DNA of 64,000 bases, from NCBI RefSeq assembly GCF_965227725.1, contig NZ_CBDDGH010000001.1, forward strand, positions 1,114,728-1,178,727. The letters run 5' to 3'. A program made the translations under genes and the position numbers. Below the pieces are notes generated by a model that was given only the letters and a program-made list of their open reading frames with translations, was not told the DNA's origin and searched no databases. This stretch comes from Shimia sp965227725. GTDB lineage: Bacteria > Pseudomonadota > Alphaproteobacteria > Rhodobacterales > Rhodobacteraceae. Within the stretch, counting starts at the first letter, position 1. Each line of letters begins with the position of its first letter. Below, piece by piece: positions 7,325 to 15,725 of the stretch.

Positions 7325-8518
7325 ATGAGTACCTCCGCGCCAATCACGCAGGACGTGATGACCATTCCCCGTAAGCTGCCTGAGGGCGGCAAGATCAACC
7401 TCGTTGGTTTGACCCGTGATCAGATGCGGGAAGTTCTGATTGCCAATGGGACCAAGGAGAAGCAGGCCAAGATGCGCGTTGGGCAAATCTGGCAGTGGAT
7501 ATACCAATGGGGCGTGCGTGATTTTCATGAGATGACCAACCTGTCCAAAGCCTACCGCGCAGAGTTGGATGAGGTCTTTGAAATTGCGATCCCTGAAGTC
7601 ATCACCAAACAGGTGAGTGAGGACGGGACCCGGAAATATCTGGTGCGTATTGCCGGCGGGCATGAGGTTGAGGTGGTTTACATCCCTGAGGATGATCGTG
7701 GTACGCTATGTATCTCCTCTCAGGTCGGGTGCACGCTGACCTGCTCCTTCTGCCATACAGGCACACAGAAACTGGTGCGCAATTTGACGGCGGCGGAAAT
7801 TATCGGTCAGCTGATGATGGCGCGTGATGATCTTGAAGAATGGCCGGTACCTGGTGCGCCTAAAGACGAGACGCGCCTGCTCTCCAATATTGTTCTGATG
7901 GGCATGGGCGAGCCGCTCTACAATTTCGACAATGTGCGTGACGCGATGAAGATCGCAATGGACCCGGAAGGGATCTCGCTGTCTCGTCGCCGTATCACGC
8001 TGTCGACTTCTGGCGTTGTTCCGGAGATTGCACGCACGGCTGAAGAGATTGGCTGTCTGCTTGCGATTTCCTTCCATGCCACGACCAACGAAACCCGTGA
8101 CGTGTTGGTTCCGATCAACAAGCGTTGGAACATTGACGAGTTGTTGCAGGCCCTTGCCGATTATCCAAAAGTCTCCAACTCCGAGCGGATCACCTTTGAG
8201 TATGTGATGTTGGACGGTGTGAACGATACCGACGAAGACGCTCACCGTCTGATCGACCACATCAAACGTTACAACATCCCGGCCAAGATCAACCTGATCC
8301 CCTTCAATGAATGGCCAGGTGCGCCTTACAAACGCAGCTCCAACAACCGCATCCGTGCATTTGCCAATATCATTTATCAGGCGGGCTATGCCTCCCCGAT
8401 CCGCAAAACCCGCGGTGAAGATATCATGGCGGCTTGCGGTCAGTTGAAATCCGCAACAGAGCGGGCACGCAAATCGCGCAAGCAAATTGCGGAAGAGGCG
8501 GGGCTTTCACAGCCCTAA
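7325..8518 (+). CDS. rlmN: dual-specificity RNA methyltransferase RlmN
   Basis: Radical-SAM enzyme of 397 residues that methylates C2 of A2503 in 23S rRNA and A37 of some tRNAs. The iron-sulfur cluster cysteines are C136, C140 and C143 (VGCTLTCSFCHTG); C129 in GTLCISSQ and the Cys of GEDIMAACGQL near the C-terminus correspond to the two catalytic cysteines of E. coli RlmN. The SAM-binding block VLMGMGEPL and the LSTSGVVPEI block are present. Length is normal. The gene stands alone; a small membrane-protein gene follows after 79 bp. Confidence 0.95.
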   Translation: MSTSAPITQDVMTIPRKLPEGGKINLVGLTRDQMREVLIANGTKEKQAKMRVGQIWQWIYQWGVRDFHEMTNLSKAYRAELDEVFEIAIPEVITKQVSEDGTRKYLVRIAGGHEVEVVYIPEDDRGTLCISSQVGCTLTCSFCHTGTQKLVRNLTAAEIIGQLMMARDDLEEWPVPGAPKDETRLLSNIVLMGMGEPLYNFDNVRDAMKIAMDPEGISLSRRRITLSTSGVVPEIARTAEEIGCLLAISFHATTNETRDVLVPINKRWNIDELLQALADYPKVSNSERITFEYVMLDGVNDTDEDAHRLIDHIKRYNIPAKINLIPFNEWPGAPYKRSSNNRIRAFANIIYQAGYASPIRKTRGEDIMAACGQLKSATERARKSRKQIAEEAGLSQP

Positions 8519-8597
8519 GCCTTTGGCGCTGCAACGGGTTGGAAAGCTTTGCAAATTTGGGTAATCTGATTGTGGTTTTCATCACGGAAGAGTTGTT

Positions 8598-8999
8598 ATG
8601 CCCAAATTTGTGCTTTCCACCGCTGCGCATCTGATCGCCAACGCGGTCGGCCTTATCCTTGCCAGTGTTCTGCTGCCAGGGTTTTCCATTGGCATCTTGG
8701 GCGCAATCATTGTGACATTGGTTTTCACGGTGGTGTCGGTTGTGCTTCTGCCGGTGGTTCGCAAAATTGCAGAGAAGAAGCTGCCGGAGCTTTTGGGTGG
8801 CATTTCACTGGTTGTGTCCTTCGCTGGCCTGCTCATCACCGAACTGCTTGTTTCAGATTTTACCATCGGTGGGGTCGCCAACCTGCTCGCAGCGACATTG
8901 ATTGTCTGGCTTGGCGCGTTGATTTCCGGGGTGTTGCTGCCGAAGTATCTGTTCCCGTCTTTGGCAGATGCCAAATCCCAAAAGGTTAACAAAGCCTAA
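8598..8999 (+). CDS. four-helix membrane protein (phage holin family 4 type)
   Basis: Protein of 133 residues with four predicted membrane segments: about residues 8-25, 30-52, 64-84 and 90-112, separated by short charged loops (RKIAEKKLPE), ending in a basic tail. Such proteins are placed in the mycobacterial/phage-holin-like 4 TM family, but holin activity is not implied. GGAAGAG lies 6 nt before the ATG. Neighbours (rlmN, a 69-residue protein) give no clue to the role. Confidence 0.6.
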   Translation: MPKFVLSTAAHLIANAVGLILASVLLPGFSIGILGAIIVTLVFTVVSVVLLPVVRKIAEKKLPELLGGISLVVSFAGLLITELLVSDFTIGGVANLLAATLIVWLGALISGVLLPKYLFPSLADAKSQKVNKA

Positions 9000-9078
9000 A
9001 ACTTTTCACAGTTAGGCGCCAATTCAGTCGAGATCGGCCTTCAGTTTCCTTTCTGTAAACAACGGGAAGGAAGGCACG

Positions 9079-9288
9079 ATGACACCTACTCAAATTCTTA
9101 GCACTGAGATTGAAGCACCTGTCTTGGATATTCTGAAGCGAGAGCGGGATCAGGCTTTGAGCGCGCGTGAATGGAAGTTTCGCCTCGCTGGCTATGGATA
9201 TGCCATCAAGGATGTGGCCGGTGCGCAGGTTGTGACCAAGTTGCCTCAGGGTACAGAGATCGGCGTTCTGCCAAAGCAGTTTCACTAA
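9079..9288 (+). CDS. small conserved-looking protein, unknown function
   Basis: Short ORF of 69 residues, MTPTQILSTEIEAPVLDILK at the start and KLPQGTEIGVLPKQFH at the end, with a balanced, soluble composition and no membrane segment or Cys. GGGAAGGAAGG just before the ATG is a strong ribosome site, which is the main argument that it is translated. The reading frame is flanked by a holin-like gene and the convergent LOG gene. I do not recognise a family. Confidence 0.55.
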   Translation: MTPTQILSTEIEAPVLDILKRERDQALSAREWKFRLAGYGYAIKDVAGAQVVTKLPQGTEIGVLPKQFH

Positions 9289-9375
9289 GTCGGTCAGACC
9301 GGTCATATACGCATTTGCCAGAGCCGAGACGCCCCGAAGATATCGGAGCGCCTGAAATTTCTGGGTGTGTCGGGC

Positions 9376-10209
9376 TCAGCGGCCGGGAATCTCCGCGCGG
9401 CGGGAATAGTCTTTCCAGTTTTCGAGCACCTCAACAGCCTCTTCAGCGGTTTCCACGAACTGGAAGAGATCCAGATCATCAGCCGAGATGGTGCCTGCGT
9501 CTGACAGAGCGTCCCAGTTGATGATGCTTTCCCAAAATGCACGCCCGAACAACAGGAACGGGACGCGCTGCATCCGCCCTGTCTGAATGAGCGTCAGGGC
9601 TTCGAACAGCTCATCAAGCGTGCCAAACCCGCCAGGGAACACACAGATGGCCCGTGCGCGCATCAGAAAGTGCATCTTGCGTATCGCAAAATAATGGAAG
9701 TTGAAGCACAGGTCCGGGGATACATATTCGTTTGGCGCCTGTTCGTGAGGCAGTACGATGTTGAGGCCAATTGAGCGCCCACCAGCCTCCATTGCGCCAC
9801 GGTTGCCCGCCTCCATCACGCCGGGGCCGCCACCCGTGACGATCACGTTCTTCTTGCCATCGCTGGCTTTGGTCACGATCTGAGCAAACTTGCGTGCTTC
9901 GTCATAAAAGGACGACAAATCTGCCAAAGTCTGCGTGCGTGCAGTCTCCTTTTTGGCAGGTTCAGGAATGCGTGCGCCGCCAAACAGCACCACGGTGCTT
10001 TCAATACCGTGTTCGTCGAGCGCCAGTTCTGGCTTGAGAAGTTCAAGCTGCAATCTCACCGGGCGTAGCTCATCCCGACACAGGAAATCAGCGTCCGCAA
10101 AAGCCAATCTGTAAGAAGGGGCACGGGTTTGTGGAGTGTCCGGGACATGTGACGCGGTTTCACGATCTGAATGGGCATCAGACAATGGGTGGGGGCGTTC
10201 ATCCTGCAT
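9376..10209 (-). CDS. LOG family protein (TIGR00730), cytokinin-type phosphoribohydrolase
   Basis: Protein of 277 residues. The central Rossmann-like domain has VTGGGPGVMEAGNRGAMEAG and, 60 residues later, FPGGFGTLDELFEAL, the nucleotide-binding pair of the LOG (Lonely guy) family, formerly annotated as lysine decarboxylase. LOG proteins release ribose 5-phosphate from cytokinin nucleotides or other nucleoside monophosphates. The first 60 residues are an extra hydrophilic extension (many Asp, Arg, Pro) seen in the longer alphaproteobacterial subgroup. It is divergent from the threonine dehydratase gene. Confidence 0.82.
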   Translation of the reverse strand: MQDERPHPLSDAHSDRETASHVPDTPQTRAPSYRLAFADADFLCRDELRPVRLQLELLKPELALDEHGIESTVVLFGGARIPEPAKKETARTQTLADLSSFYDEARKFAQIVTKASDGKKNVIVTGGGPGVMEAGNRGAMEAGGRSIGLNIVLPHEQAPNEYVSPDLCFNFHYFAIRKMHFLMRARAICVFPGGFGTLDELFEALTLIQTGRMQRVPFLLFGRAFWESIINWDALSDAGTISADDLDLFQFVETAEEAVEVLENWKDYSRRAEIPGR

Positions 10210-10285
10210 GGTGTTGGTCCTTGCTTGCGCGTTTAGCTCAGGCCTATAGGTTTCACGTTAACAAAGCCAGTAACAGGGACGCAAA

Positions 10286-11209
10286 ATGGACTGGAACGCC
10301 GAGATTAAAGCCGCTGCTGCGCGCATAAATGGACATATTGTGCGCACACCTGTGATGACAGTGGATGGCGGGTTTGGCCTAAGTCACAGCATCGAGATGA
10401 AGCTGGAGCAGCTGCAGCACACCGGCACATTCAAGGCGCGCGGGGCATTTAACACCCTGCTATCTCGTGACGTACCTGCGGCAGGTCTGGTTGCAGCTTC
10501 CGGTGGCAATCATGGTGCGGCGGTGGCTTACGCCGCGCATCAGCTTGGTCATAAGGCTCGAATCTATGTGCCGGAAATGGCGGGCCCGGCAAAAGTCGCG
10601 CTCATTAAGGATGCAGGGGCGGATTTGCAGGTTGTGCCAGGCGCCTATGCGGACGCTTTTGAGCAGGCGACGGCCTATGAGGCAGAAACCGGCGCGATGC
10701 AAATACACGCCTATGACGCGCCTGCGACGGTGGCCGGGCAAGGCACTTTGGCTTTGGAATGGGAAGAGCAGGGGCTGGATGCCGACACTGTTCTGATCGC
10801 CGTGGGCGGTGGCGGTTTGATTGCGGGGGCAATGGCTTGGTTTGACGGTCGCCGTCGTGTGGTCGCTGTTGAGCCGGAAACGTCCTGCGCGCTCAATGCT
10901 GCGCTGGGCGCTGGGTCTCCGGTGGATGTAGAGGTGTCAGGCGTCGCCGCAAACGCGCTGGGCGCCAAGCGCATTGGGCAAATTTGTTATGACCTCGCAT
11001 TGTCCACTGGAGCGGAGTCCATTTTGGTCTCAGATGACACAATCACACGCGCGCAACAGGCGCTTTGGCGTGAGCGTCGTCTGCTTGTGGAACCGGCGGG
11101 GGCAACCGCTCTCGCGGCGTTGATGTCGGGCGCTTATGTGCCGGAGCCCGGTGAAAAAGTCGCTGTCCTGGTCTGCGGAGCCAATATTGCGCCCGATCCG
11201 ATGCAATAA
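10286..11209 (+). CDS. threonine/serine dehydratase-type PLP enzyme
   Basis: Fold-type II PLP enzyme of 307 residues. The PLP lysine is in TGTFKARGAFN (about residues 47-57), the substrate loop is ASGGNHGAAVAYAA and the phosphate-binding loop is VGGGGLIAGAMAW. This fits catabolic threonine or serine dehydratase (or serine racemase) without the C-terminal ACT-like regulatory domain of biosynthetic IlvA. The substrate cannot be fixed from sequence. AGGGA stands 7 nt before the ATG. dapD begins 78 bp downstream, but no shared pathway is evident. Confidence 0.82.
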   Translation: MDWNAEIKAAAARINGHIVRTPVMTVDGGFGLSHSIEMKLEQLQHTGTFKARGAFNTLLSRDVPAAGLVAASGGNHGAAVAYAAHQLGHKARIYVPEMAGPAKVALIKDAGADLQVVPGAYADAFEQATAYEAETGAMQIHAYDAPATVAGQGTLALEWEEQGLDADTVLIAVGGGGLIAGAMAWFDGRRRVVAVEPETSCALNAALGAGSPVDVEVSGVAANALGAKRIGQICYDLALSTGAESILVSDDTITRAQQALWRERRLLVEPAGATALAALMSGAYVPEPGEKVAVLVCGANIAPDPMQ

Positions 11210-11287
11210 TGGTCGCAAAGAGGACGTGACGGCTGCGTCCGTTCTCGTTAGATAAGCGTGAACTCAAGACATCCGGAGCCTGAAGAC

Positions 11288-12115
11288 ATGTCCAATGCCC
11301 AACTGGAACAAGCCATCGAAGCCGCATGGGATGCGCGCGATACCATCACCTCTGCGACCACCGGCGAAACCCGCGAGGCGATCGAAGACACGCTGAACGC
11401 GCTGGACAGCGGCAGCCTGCGCGTTGCTGAGAAACTTGAAAGCGGCGATTGGCATGTGAACCAGTGGGCCAAAAAGGCTGTGCTGCTCGGCTTCCGCATC
11501 AAAGATATGGAAATCCAGGATGGCGGCCCGCAGGGTTCCGGCTGGTGGGACAAAGTCGACAGCAAGTTCAAAGGCTGGGGCGAGACCAAGTGGAAAGAGG
11601 CAGGGTTCCGTGCCGTGCCCAACTGTGTTGTTCGCAAATCCGCTTATATCGCACCTGGCGTGGTGTTGATGCCATCTTTCGTAAACCTCGGCGCCTACGT
11701 TGATGAAGGCACTATGGTCGACACTTGGGCCACTGTTGGTTCTTGCGCGCAGATCGGTAAGAACGTGCACCTCTCCGGTGGTGTGGGTATCGGCGGCGTG
11801 CTGGAGCCCATGCAAGCTGGCCCAACCATCATTGAAGACAACTGCTTTATCGGCGCACGTTCAGAGGTGGTCGAAGGCTGCATCGTGCGTGAAGGCTCGG
11901 TGCTGGGCATGGGCGTCTTCATTGGCCAATCTACCAAGATCGTGGATCGCGAAACCGGCGAAGTGATGTACGGCGAAGTGCCGCCATACTCCGTGGTTGT
12001 TGCTGGCTCCATGCCGTCCAAGAATGGTGTGAACCTCTATTGCGCCGTGATCGTAAAGCGCGTTGACGAAAAAACACGCTCGAAGACCGGTATCAACGAG
12101 CTGCTCCGCGACTGA
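11288..12115 (+). CDS. dapD: tetrahydrodipicolinate N-succinyltransferase
   Basis: Acyltransferase of 275 residues, the usual DapD length, that succinylates tetrahydrodipicolinate in the succinylase branch of lysine/meso-diaminopimelate synthesis. A left-handed beta-helix is seen as hexapeptide repeats from about residue 115 to 220 (SAYIAPGVVLMP, GAYVDEGTMVDT, GTVGSCAQIG-type, VLGMGVFIG). The ATG at 11288 has GGAG 9 nt upstream and gives the family N-terminus MSNAQLEQAIEAAWDAR; an in-frame ATG at 11258 lacks a good site. dapE of the same pathway lies 3.6 kb downstream. Confidence 0.95.
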   Translation: MSNAQLEQAIEAAWDARDTITSATTGETREAIEDTLNALDSGSLRVAEKLESGDWHVNQWAKKAVLLGFRIKDMEIQDGGPQGSGWWDKVDSKFKGWGETKWKEAGFRAVPNCVVRKSAYIAPGVVLMPSFVNLGAYVDEGTMVDTWATVGSCAQIGKNVHLSGGVGIGGVLEPMQAGPTIIEDNCFIGARSEVVEGCIVREGSVLGMGVFIGQSTKIVDRETGEVMYGEVPPYSVVVAGSMPSKNGVNLYCAVIVKRVDEKTRSKTGINELLRD

Positions 12116-12144
12116 TTTGGCAGCGGCCACTGACTGAAACAAAT

Positions 12145-12178
12145 GAAGGCGCTCTCGGGATTGAGCGCCTTCTTTCTA
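12145..12178 (+). terminator. rho-independent terminator after dapD
   Basis: AAGGCGCTC (12146-12154) pairs perfectly with GAGCGCCTT (12163-12171) around an 8-nt loop, followed by CTTTCT. Located 30 bp after the dapD stop. Confidence 0.75.
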
Positions 12179-12308
12179 TCCATCAGATGCCGAAGCCTGT
12201 ATGGGAGCAATGAACGAGGATCGCTCAGCCCATTTATCCGACCAAGATCAACCTGTGTGTGCGTCACAAAGTGAGATCAAGGTAGAACAAACAAAGGAAA
12301 GCATCGCG

Positions 12309-12674
12309 ATGGCCCAAGAGAAGAAAAAGAAAACACGCCAACAGGTCTACACTTTGTTGGTTCAGGTTGGGCGCAAAGACGGTGATGGTCTGCCCGAAGA
12401 AGCGACCGGTGGCGCGCTTATGATCTATGCCAGCGGCGTGGATGAAGCGGAAGCTGTGCGTGAAACGGTGGCGATCCTGAAGCAGGCAGACCTCAACCCG
12501 CTTGACGTGACCGGATATGGCACCATTGAAGAGCGCGAAGCGCAAGGCCATGAAATTGACGGGCAAGAGCGCGAGTTGATGCAGCGTGCACTGGATGAAA
12601 ACTCCGTTGTTGTCGCGCAGATGACGCCGTTCTTTCACGGCGAAGAAAGCGAAGGCGAAAGCACCGAACATTAA
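12309..12674 (+). CDS. conserved-looking soluble protein, unknown function
   Basis: Protein of 121 residues beginning MAQEKKKKTRQQVYTLLVQV, with an acidic C-terminus (HGEESEGESTEH). The middle, LMIYASGVDEAEAVRETVAI followed by LNPLDVTGYGTIEEREAQG, reads as an alternating beta-alpha fold. No catalytic motif is recognised and no family could be named. An ORF extends to 12201, but AAAGGA about 10 nt before the ATG at 12309 and the basic start favour this position. It stands alone between the dapD terminator and a convergent Hint gene. Confidence 0.6.
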   Translation: MAQEKKKKTRQQVYTLLVQVGRKDGDGLPEEATGGALMIYASGVDEAEAVRETVAILKQADLNPLDVTGYGTIEEREAQGHEIDGQERELMQRALDENSVVVAQMTPFFHGEESEGESTEH

Positions 12675-12697
12675 TTTGGGCAAGTTCGGCTTTTGAC

Positions 12698-13792
12698 CTA
12701 CGCGGCCCGTTGGGCGGCAAGTGTGAGCGCGTCAAACTCTCTTAGTACCGGATAGGCCGTGCGAGAGTGCTCGGGCAGTTTCGCGCGTGGATAGCCAGAT
12801 AGCATACTCGCGTTCAAAATTTCCCGCTTGCGACGCAGCCGTCCAATGTCGAAGCTCTCCAGATAGGTTCCTGCCACCAAAACGGCGGCATGGTCTGGCA
12901 GCAGCAATTGGCAGTATGTCGTAAGTGGCGTGGAGCCACCGCTGGTCGCCGCATTTCCGTGAAGGAGATGGCCTGCTGGCACCAACACATATTCTGATCC
13001 GAACATATACTCGACCCGGCTTCCGCCAATCACCAGCCTTTGGGTTGGGCTTGTCACAATGTCTTGGGCGAGACCAAAAAAAGGCGCGCGGAGTCTGATA
13101 GGAGCGAAATGGCCGGCTGCTGGGACGGTGCGCATGATATTGGACAGAACAGGTACAAGATCACCGGTGGACGTTTGGACAACATCGCCGCGCCGCAGGC
13201 TGCCTACCGGCTGATAGCCGCGGTCTGTCATCACTGGCGTCTCCGGAGACAAGCTCGGCATAGGGCCTATGGGCTCGATTCGATTTGAGAAGGCGATAAA
13301 GCACACATCGTTGGCAAGGGTGCGGGTTTCCGCGAGCACTGTACAGGCCTTGACGTCTTCAGGGCTGAGCGCGATCGGTGCCTTGATGCTGCGGTGTGCT
13401 ACGCGAAACGTGCCCGGTTGTTCGACCGACAGACGTCCCAATCCTGCCGTCAGATCCCAAGAGTATGTGACCCGCAAGGCATCGGCCCGCCCGATGGTGT
13501 CCAGATTGACTGCGCCGTGACAGGTGCGGCCGGCGCGGTTCATGACCAATACCACGCCGCCACCGGGCACCGCCTGCAGAGAAAAACGCACCCCGTGGCC
13601 GTCAACTGGCCGAAAAGCCAACAGCGTTTGTGGACGATCATATGGGGATGCACGCATCTCAAGTACAACACTTCCGCGCGTCATCGGTGTCTCGTCGTCA
13701 CCCGTATCGGCCCCCGCGCCAACGCCCAGATGGGCCAACCCATTTGCACAAAAGAGGGCTCGGGATTTGTCCAGTAAGCCGATCCAGCTCAT
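12698..13792 (-). CDS. Hint-domain protein, catalytic Cys replaced by Ser
   Basis: Protein of 364 residues. Residues 40-175 form a jelly-roll-like beta domain (VVLEMRASPYDRPQTLLAF, LRVTYSWDLTAGLGRLSVEQ), residues 180-320 a Hint_2 domain: SLSPETPVMTDRGYQPVGSL, VVQTSTGD, VTSPTQRLVI. The catalytic Cys is Ser-180 and the His of the SPLHR block is Gln-251, so self-cleavage is doubtful. No signal peptide; such proteins in this group may be secreted by type I systems, which the sequence does not prove. It is 66 bp downstream of the larger Hint protein gene on the same strand and may share its transcript. Confidence 0.75.
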   Translation of the reverse strand: MSWIGLLDKSRALFCANGLAHLGVGAGADTGDDETPMTRGSVVLEMRASPYDRPQTLLAFRPVDGHGVRFSLQAVPGGGVVLVMNRAGRTCHGAVNLDTIGRADALRVTYSWDLTAGLGRLSVEQPGTFRVAHRSIKAPIALSPEDVKACTVLAETRTLANDVCFIAFSNRIEPIGPMPSLSPETPVMTDRGYQPVGSLRRGDVVQTSTGDLVPVLSNIMRTVPAAGHFAPIRLRAPFFGLAQDIVTSPTQRLVIGGSRVEYMFGSEYVLVPAGHLLHGNAATSGGSTPLTTYCQLLLPDHAAVLVAGTYLESFDIGRLRRKREILNASMLSGYPRAKLPEHSRTAYPVLREFDALTLAAQRAA

Positions 13793-13858
13793 GTGGCGTT
13801 GCTCCTGAGAGGGGTAGAATGTGGATATGCCTGTGCCGTGTTCATACGCGCCACGCGG

Positions 13859-15433
13859 TTATTCTGCTGCGATGGCAGCAAGATGCGTCATTGCAGCCAC
13901 CTCATAGCTGCGCAGCCCCCGCCGTGCCATCGGACCATATCCCTCTCCGGAATCCCGGTCGATTTCCGGGAATATGGCGCAGATCTCGTCCACAATTTCC
14001 GCTTCAAAGCTGGCAGAGGTCTGGGGCCCTGGCAAAAAACTCTCGGTCGGCAGATTCTCTGAAAACACAATCTGATGCTCGTCAAACAGCAGGTGCACAT
14101 ATTCAACCGTACCACCAGGCACCCGCCGCACAGACTGATCGTTGACCAGATCCCGCGCAGCCACCAAGACCTCTTCTTCGCCAAAAAGCAGTTCTGCCCA
14201 CGCGTTCTGCATCAGAACGCGATGCAAGGGGGACAGTTTGAGGCTGCGATGCTTGCCAAAAGTGTTGGCGGCGATGTGGATGGGGGCCAGATTGCCTTCC
14301 GCCGGCACCTTTCGCCGTCCGACCCAACGAATGGGTTGCGCGCCATGGTCCATGGTCTCCACCATGTCACCGATGTTCAGGCATTCCACCGGCACCTCGC
14401 CGTAAGGGGTGCGAATGAACGTGCCTGCGGTGAAACAGGGGGCCTGATTTATGGTGACAAAGCCCACATCCGTGGTGCCGTTGTTATCGTCGACCGTATA
14501 GGAGAAGTTGACCACTTCTTCGTCGTCATCACCCACAAGCGTGAGCGTCCCATCGCCGTTGACCGTCACTTCTTGACCGCTGGGCAGGGTGATAGTCCCC
14601 CCCGCTGCAACAGGCTGGCCGGAGATATGGGTGATGGTGAGAGAGTTGCCGGTGTCGTTCACATCATTGGCAAGCACATCGATCGTGCGCGTGCCATCGA
14701 TTGGCAGGTTCACCTCATCGAGATTGGCAACCAAGGAAGTTTGCAGCGAGTTCGCCGCGATCAGTAGCGAGCTGTCATAGCTGCTGTCGGAAACATCCGC
14801 GATGACGATGCGAATGGTGTTCAACCCTTCCGTGATGTTGAATTTCAACGTCATGGTCTGGGTAAACCCGTCCATCTCGGTGTTGAATTGGCTACCAGTG
14901 TTGTCGACAAAGAGGCTTTCGTTGTTTCCCGTGTTGATGTTTCGGGGGTCTACGTCGCCATCGCCAATCGCCAGCGGCACATAAGTTCCGTTGACGGAAA
15001 CGGCCACAAAGTCCTGGTAGATCGAGTTGGTGAACTCCGGATATTCTTCGGAGGCAAAGACAAATTGCATTGTCATCTGGCTGGCTTCAGTGGCCGTGAA
15101 GGACACATCCAAGTAAGCCGCATCAAAGGTTGAAGTACCCGCTATCGCGTTGAATTCGGGGTTGTTGTCTTCGCCATTGGTATTTGAAGAGCGGTTGGTC
15201 CGCTGGTTAAAAGCACCAAATCTATTGGAAAAGTTGGTGGCCCGCCCCGTTGAGAGGATCACTCCGGAATCGCTTGGCGTGGCTTCCGGAGAGAGGGAAT
15301 CGCCGTCCGTATAAATGCCAGATGATGTGCTTTGACCGCTGTAGGATGCAGAAACGATAGTGACATCATCGCCGAAAATGGTTTCGGCCATGTCGATCGC
15401 GGAGGCACCGGTGTTGATTGGTACTCTGGGCAT
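13859..15433 (-). CDS. choice-of-anchor L / Ig-like / Hint multidomain protein
   Basis: Acidic protein of 524 residues, probably exported. Residues 1-230 are of the choice-of-anchor L type (SGVILSTGRATNFS, FVFASEEYPEFTNSIYQDFV, ADVSDSSYDSSLLI), residues 245-330 a cadherin/VCBS-like module (TIDVLANDVND, TVNGDGTLTL, FSYTVDDNNG), and residues 333-470 a complete Hint_2 domain with the nucleophile Cys-333 in APCFTAGTFIRTPYGE and His-404 in LSPLHRVLM. No cleaved signal is seen; type I secretion is possible but unproved. Start at 15433 has GGGAAGAG upstream. It is divergent from dapE. Confidence 0.8.
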   Translation of the reverse strand: MPRVPINTGASAIDMAETIFGDDVTIVSASYSGQSTSSGIYTDGDSLSPEATPSDSGVILSTGRATNFSNRFGAFNQRTNRSSNTNGEDNNPEFNAIAGTSTFDAAYLDVSFTATEASQMTMQFVFASEEYPEFTNSIYQDFVAVSVNGTYVPLAIGDGDVDPRNINTGNNESLFVDNTGSQFNTEMDGFTQTMTLKFNITEGLNTIRIVIADVSDSSYDSSLLIAANSLQTSLVANLDEVNLPIDGTRTIDVLANDVNDTGNSLTITHISGQPVAAGGTITLPSGQEVTVNGDGTLTLVGDDDEEVVNFSYTVDDNNGTTDVGFVTINQAPCFTAGTFIRTPYGEVPVECLNIGDMVETMDHGAQPIRWVGRRKVPAEGNLAPIHIAANTFGKHRSLKLSPLHRVLMQNAWAELLFGEEEVLVAARDLVNDQSVRRVPGGTVEYVHLLFDEHQIVFSENLPTESFLPGPQTSASFEAEIVDEICAIFPEIDRDSGEGYGPMARRGLRSYEVAAMTHLAAIAAE

Positions 15434-15725
15434 GTTGCTCTTCCCTGCTTCCAACAGGCACATCACGCATCAGAGATCACGCCGGTGGATCCGGGTGATG
15501 ATAAAACCTCATGGCGCAGCTTTTTGCTGATCGTTTCCATGGGGGTGGCTTTCGCCAACTGCTGGTGACCTGCCTCGGTCGATTTTTATTAACAATCAGT
15601 AAATCGGAAACTTTGGGGTTTGTTAAGAGGTTAGGCCTGAAACCTCTCGCTTTGTGGCGGAAATGTGGCTTTCCGGTCCTGTCTTCCTGTGCCACAAGAC
15701 GATGACTGAAAATGAGGATGCGCCC

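Noticed and set aside
8598..8999. Phage holin as sign of a prophage
   Set aside because: Only the fold label is phage-like; no endolysin, integrase or structural phage gene is nearby.
9376..10209. Lysine decarboxylase
   Set aside because: Old label for this family; the GGGPGVMEA and PGGFGTLDE motifs are those of LOG phosphoribohydrolases.
10286..11209. Biosynthetic threonine deaminase IlvA
   Set aside because: The protein ends after the PLP domain at 307 residues and has no C-terminal regulatory domain, so the catabolic or racemase type is more likely.
11210..11257. Terminator after the threonine dehydratase gene (GGACG/CGTCC)
   Set aside because: The stem is only 5 bp with a 9-nt loop and no T run.
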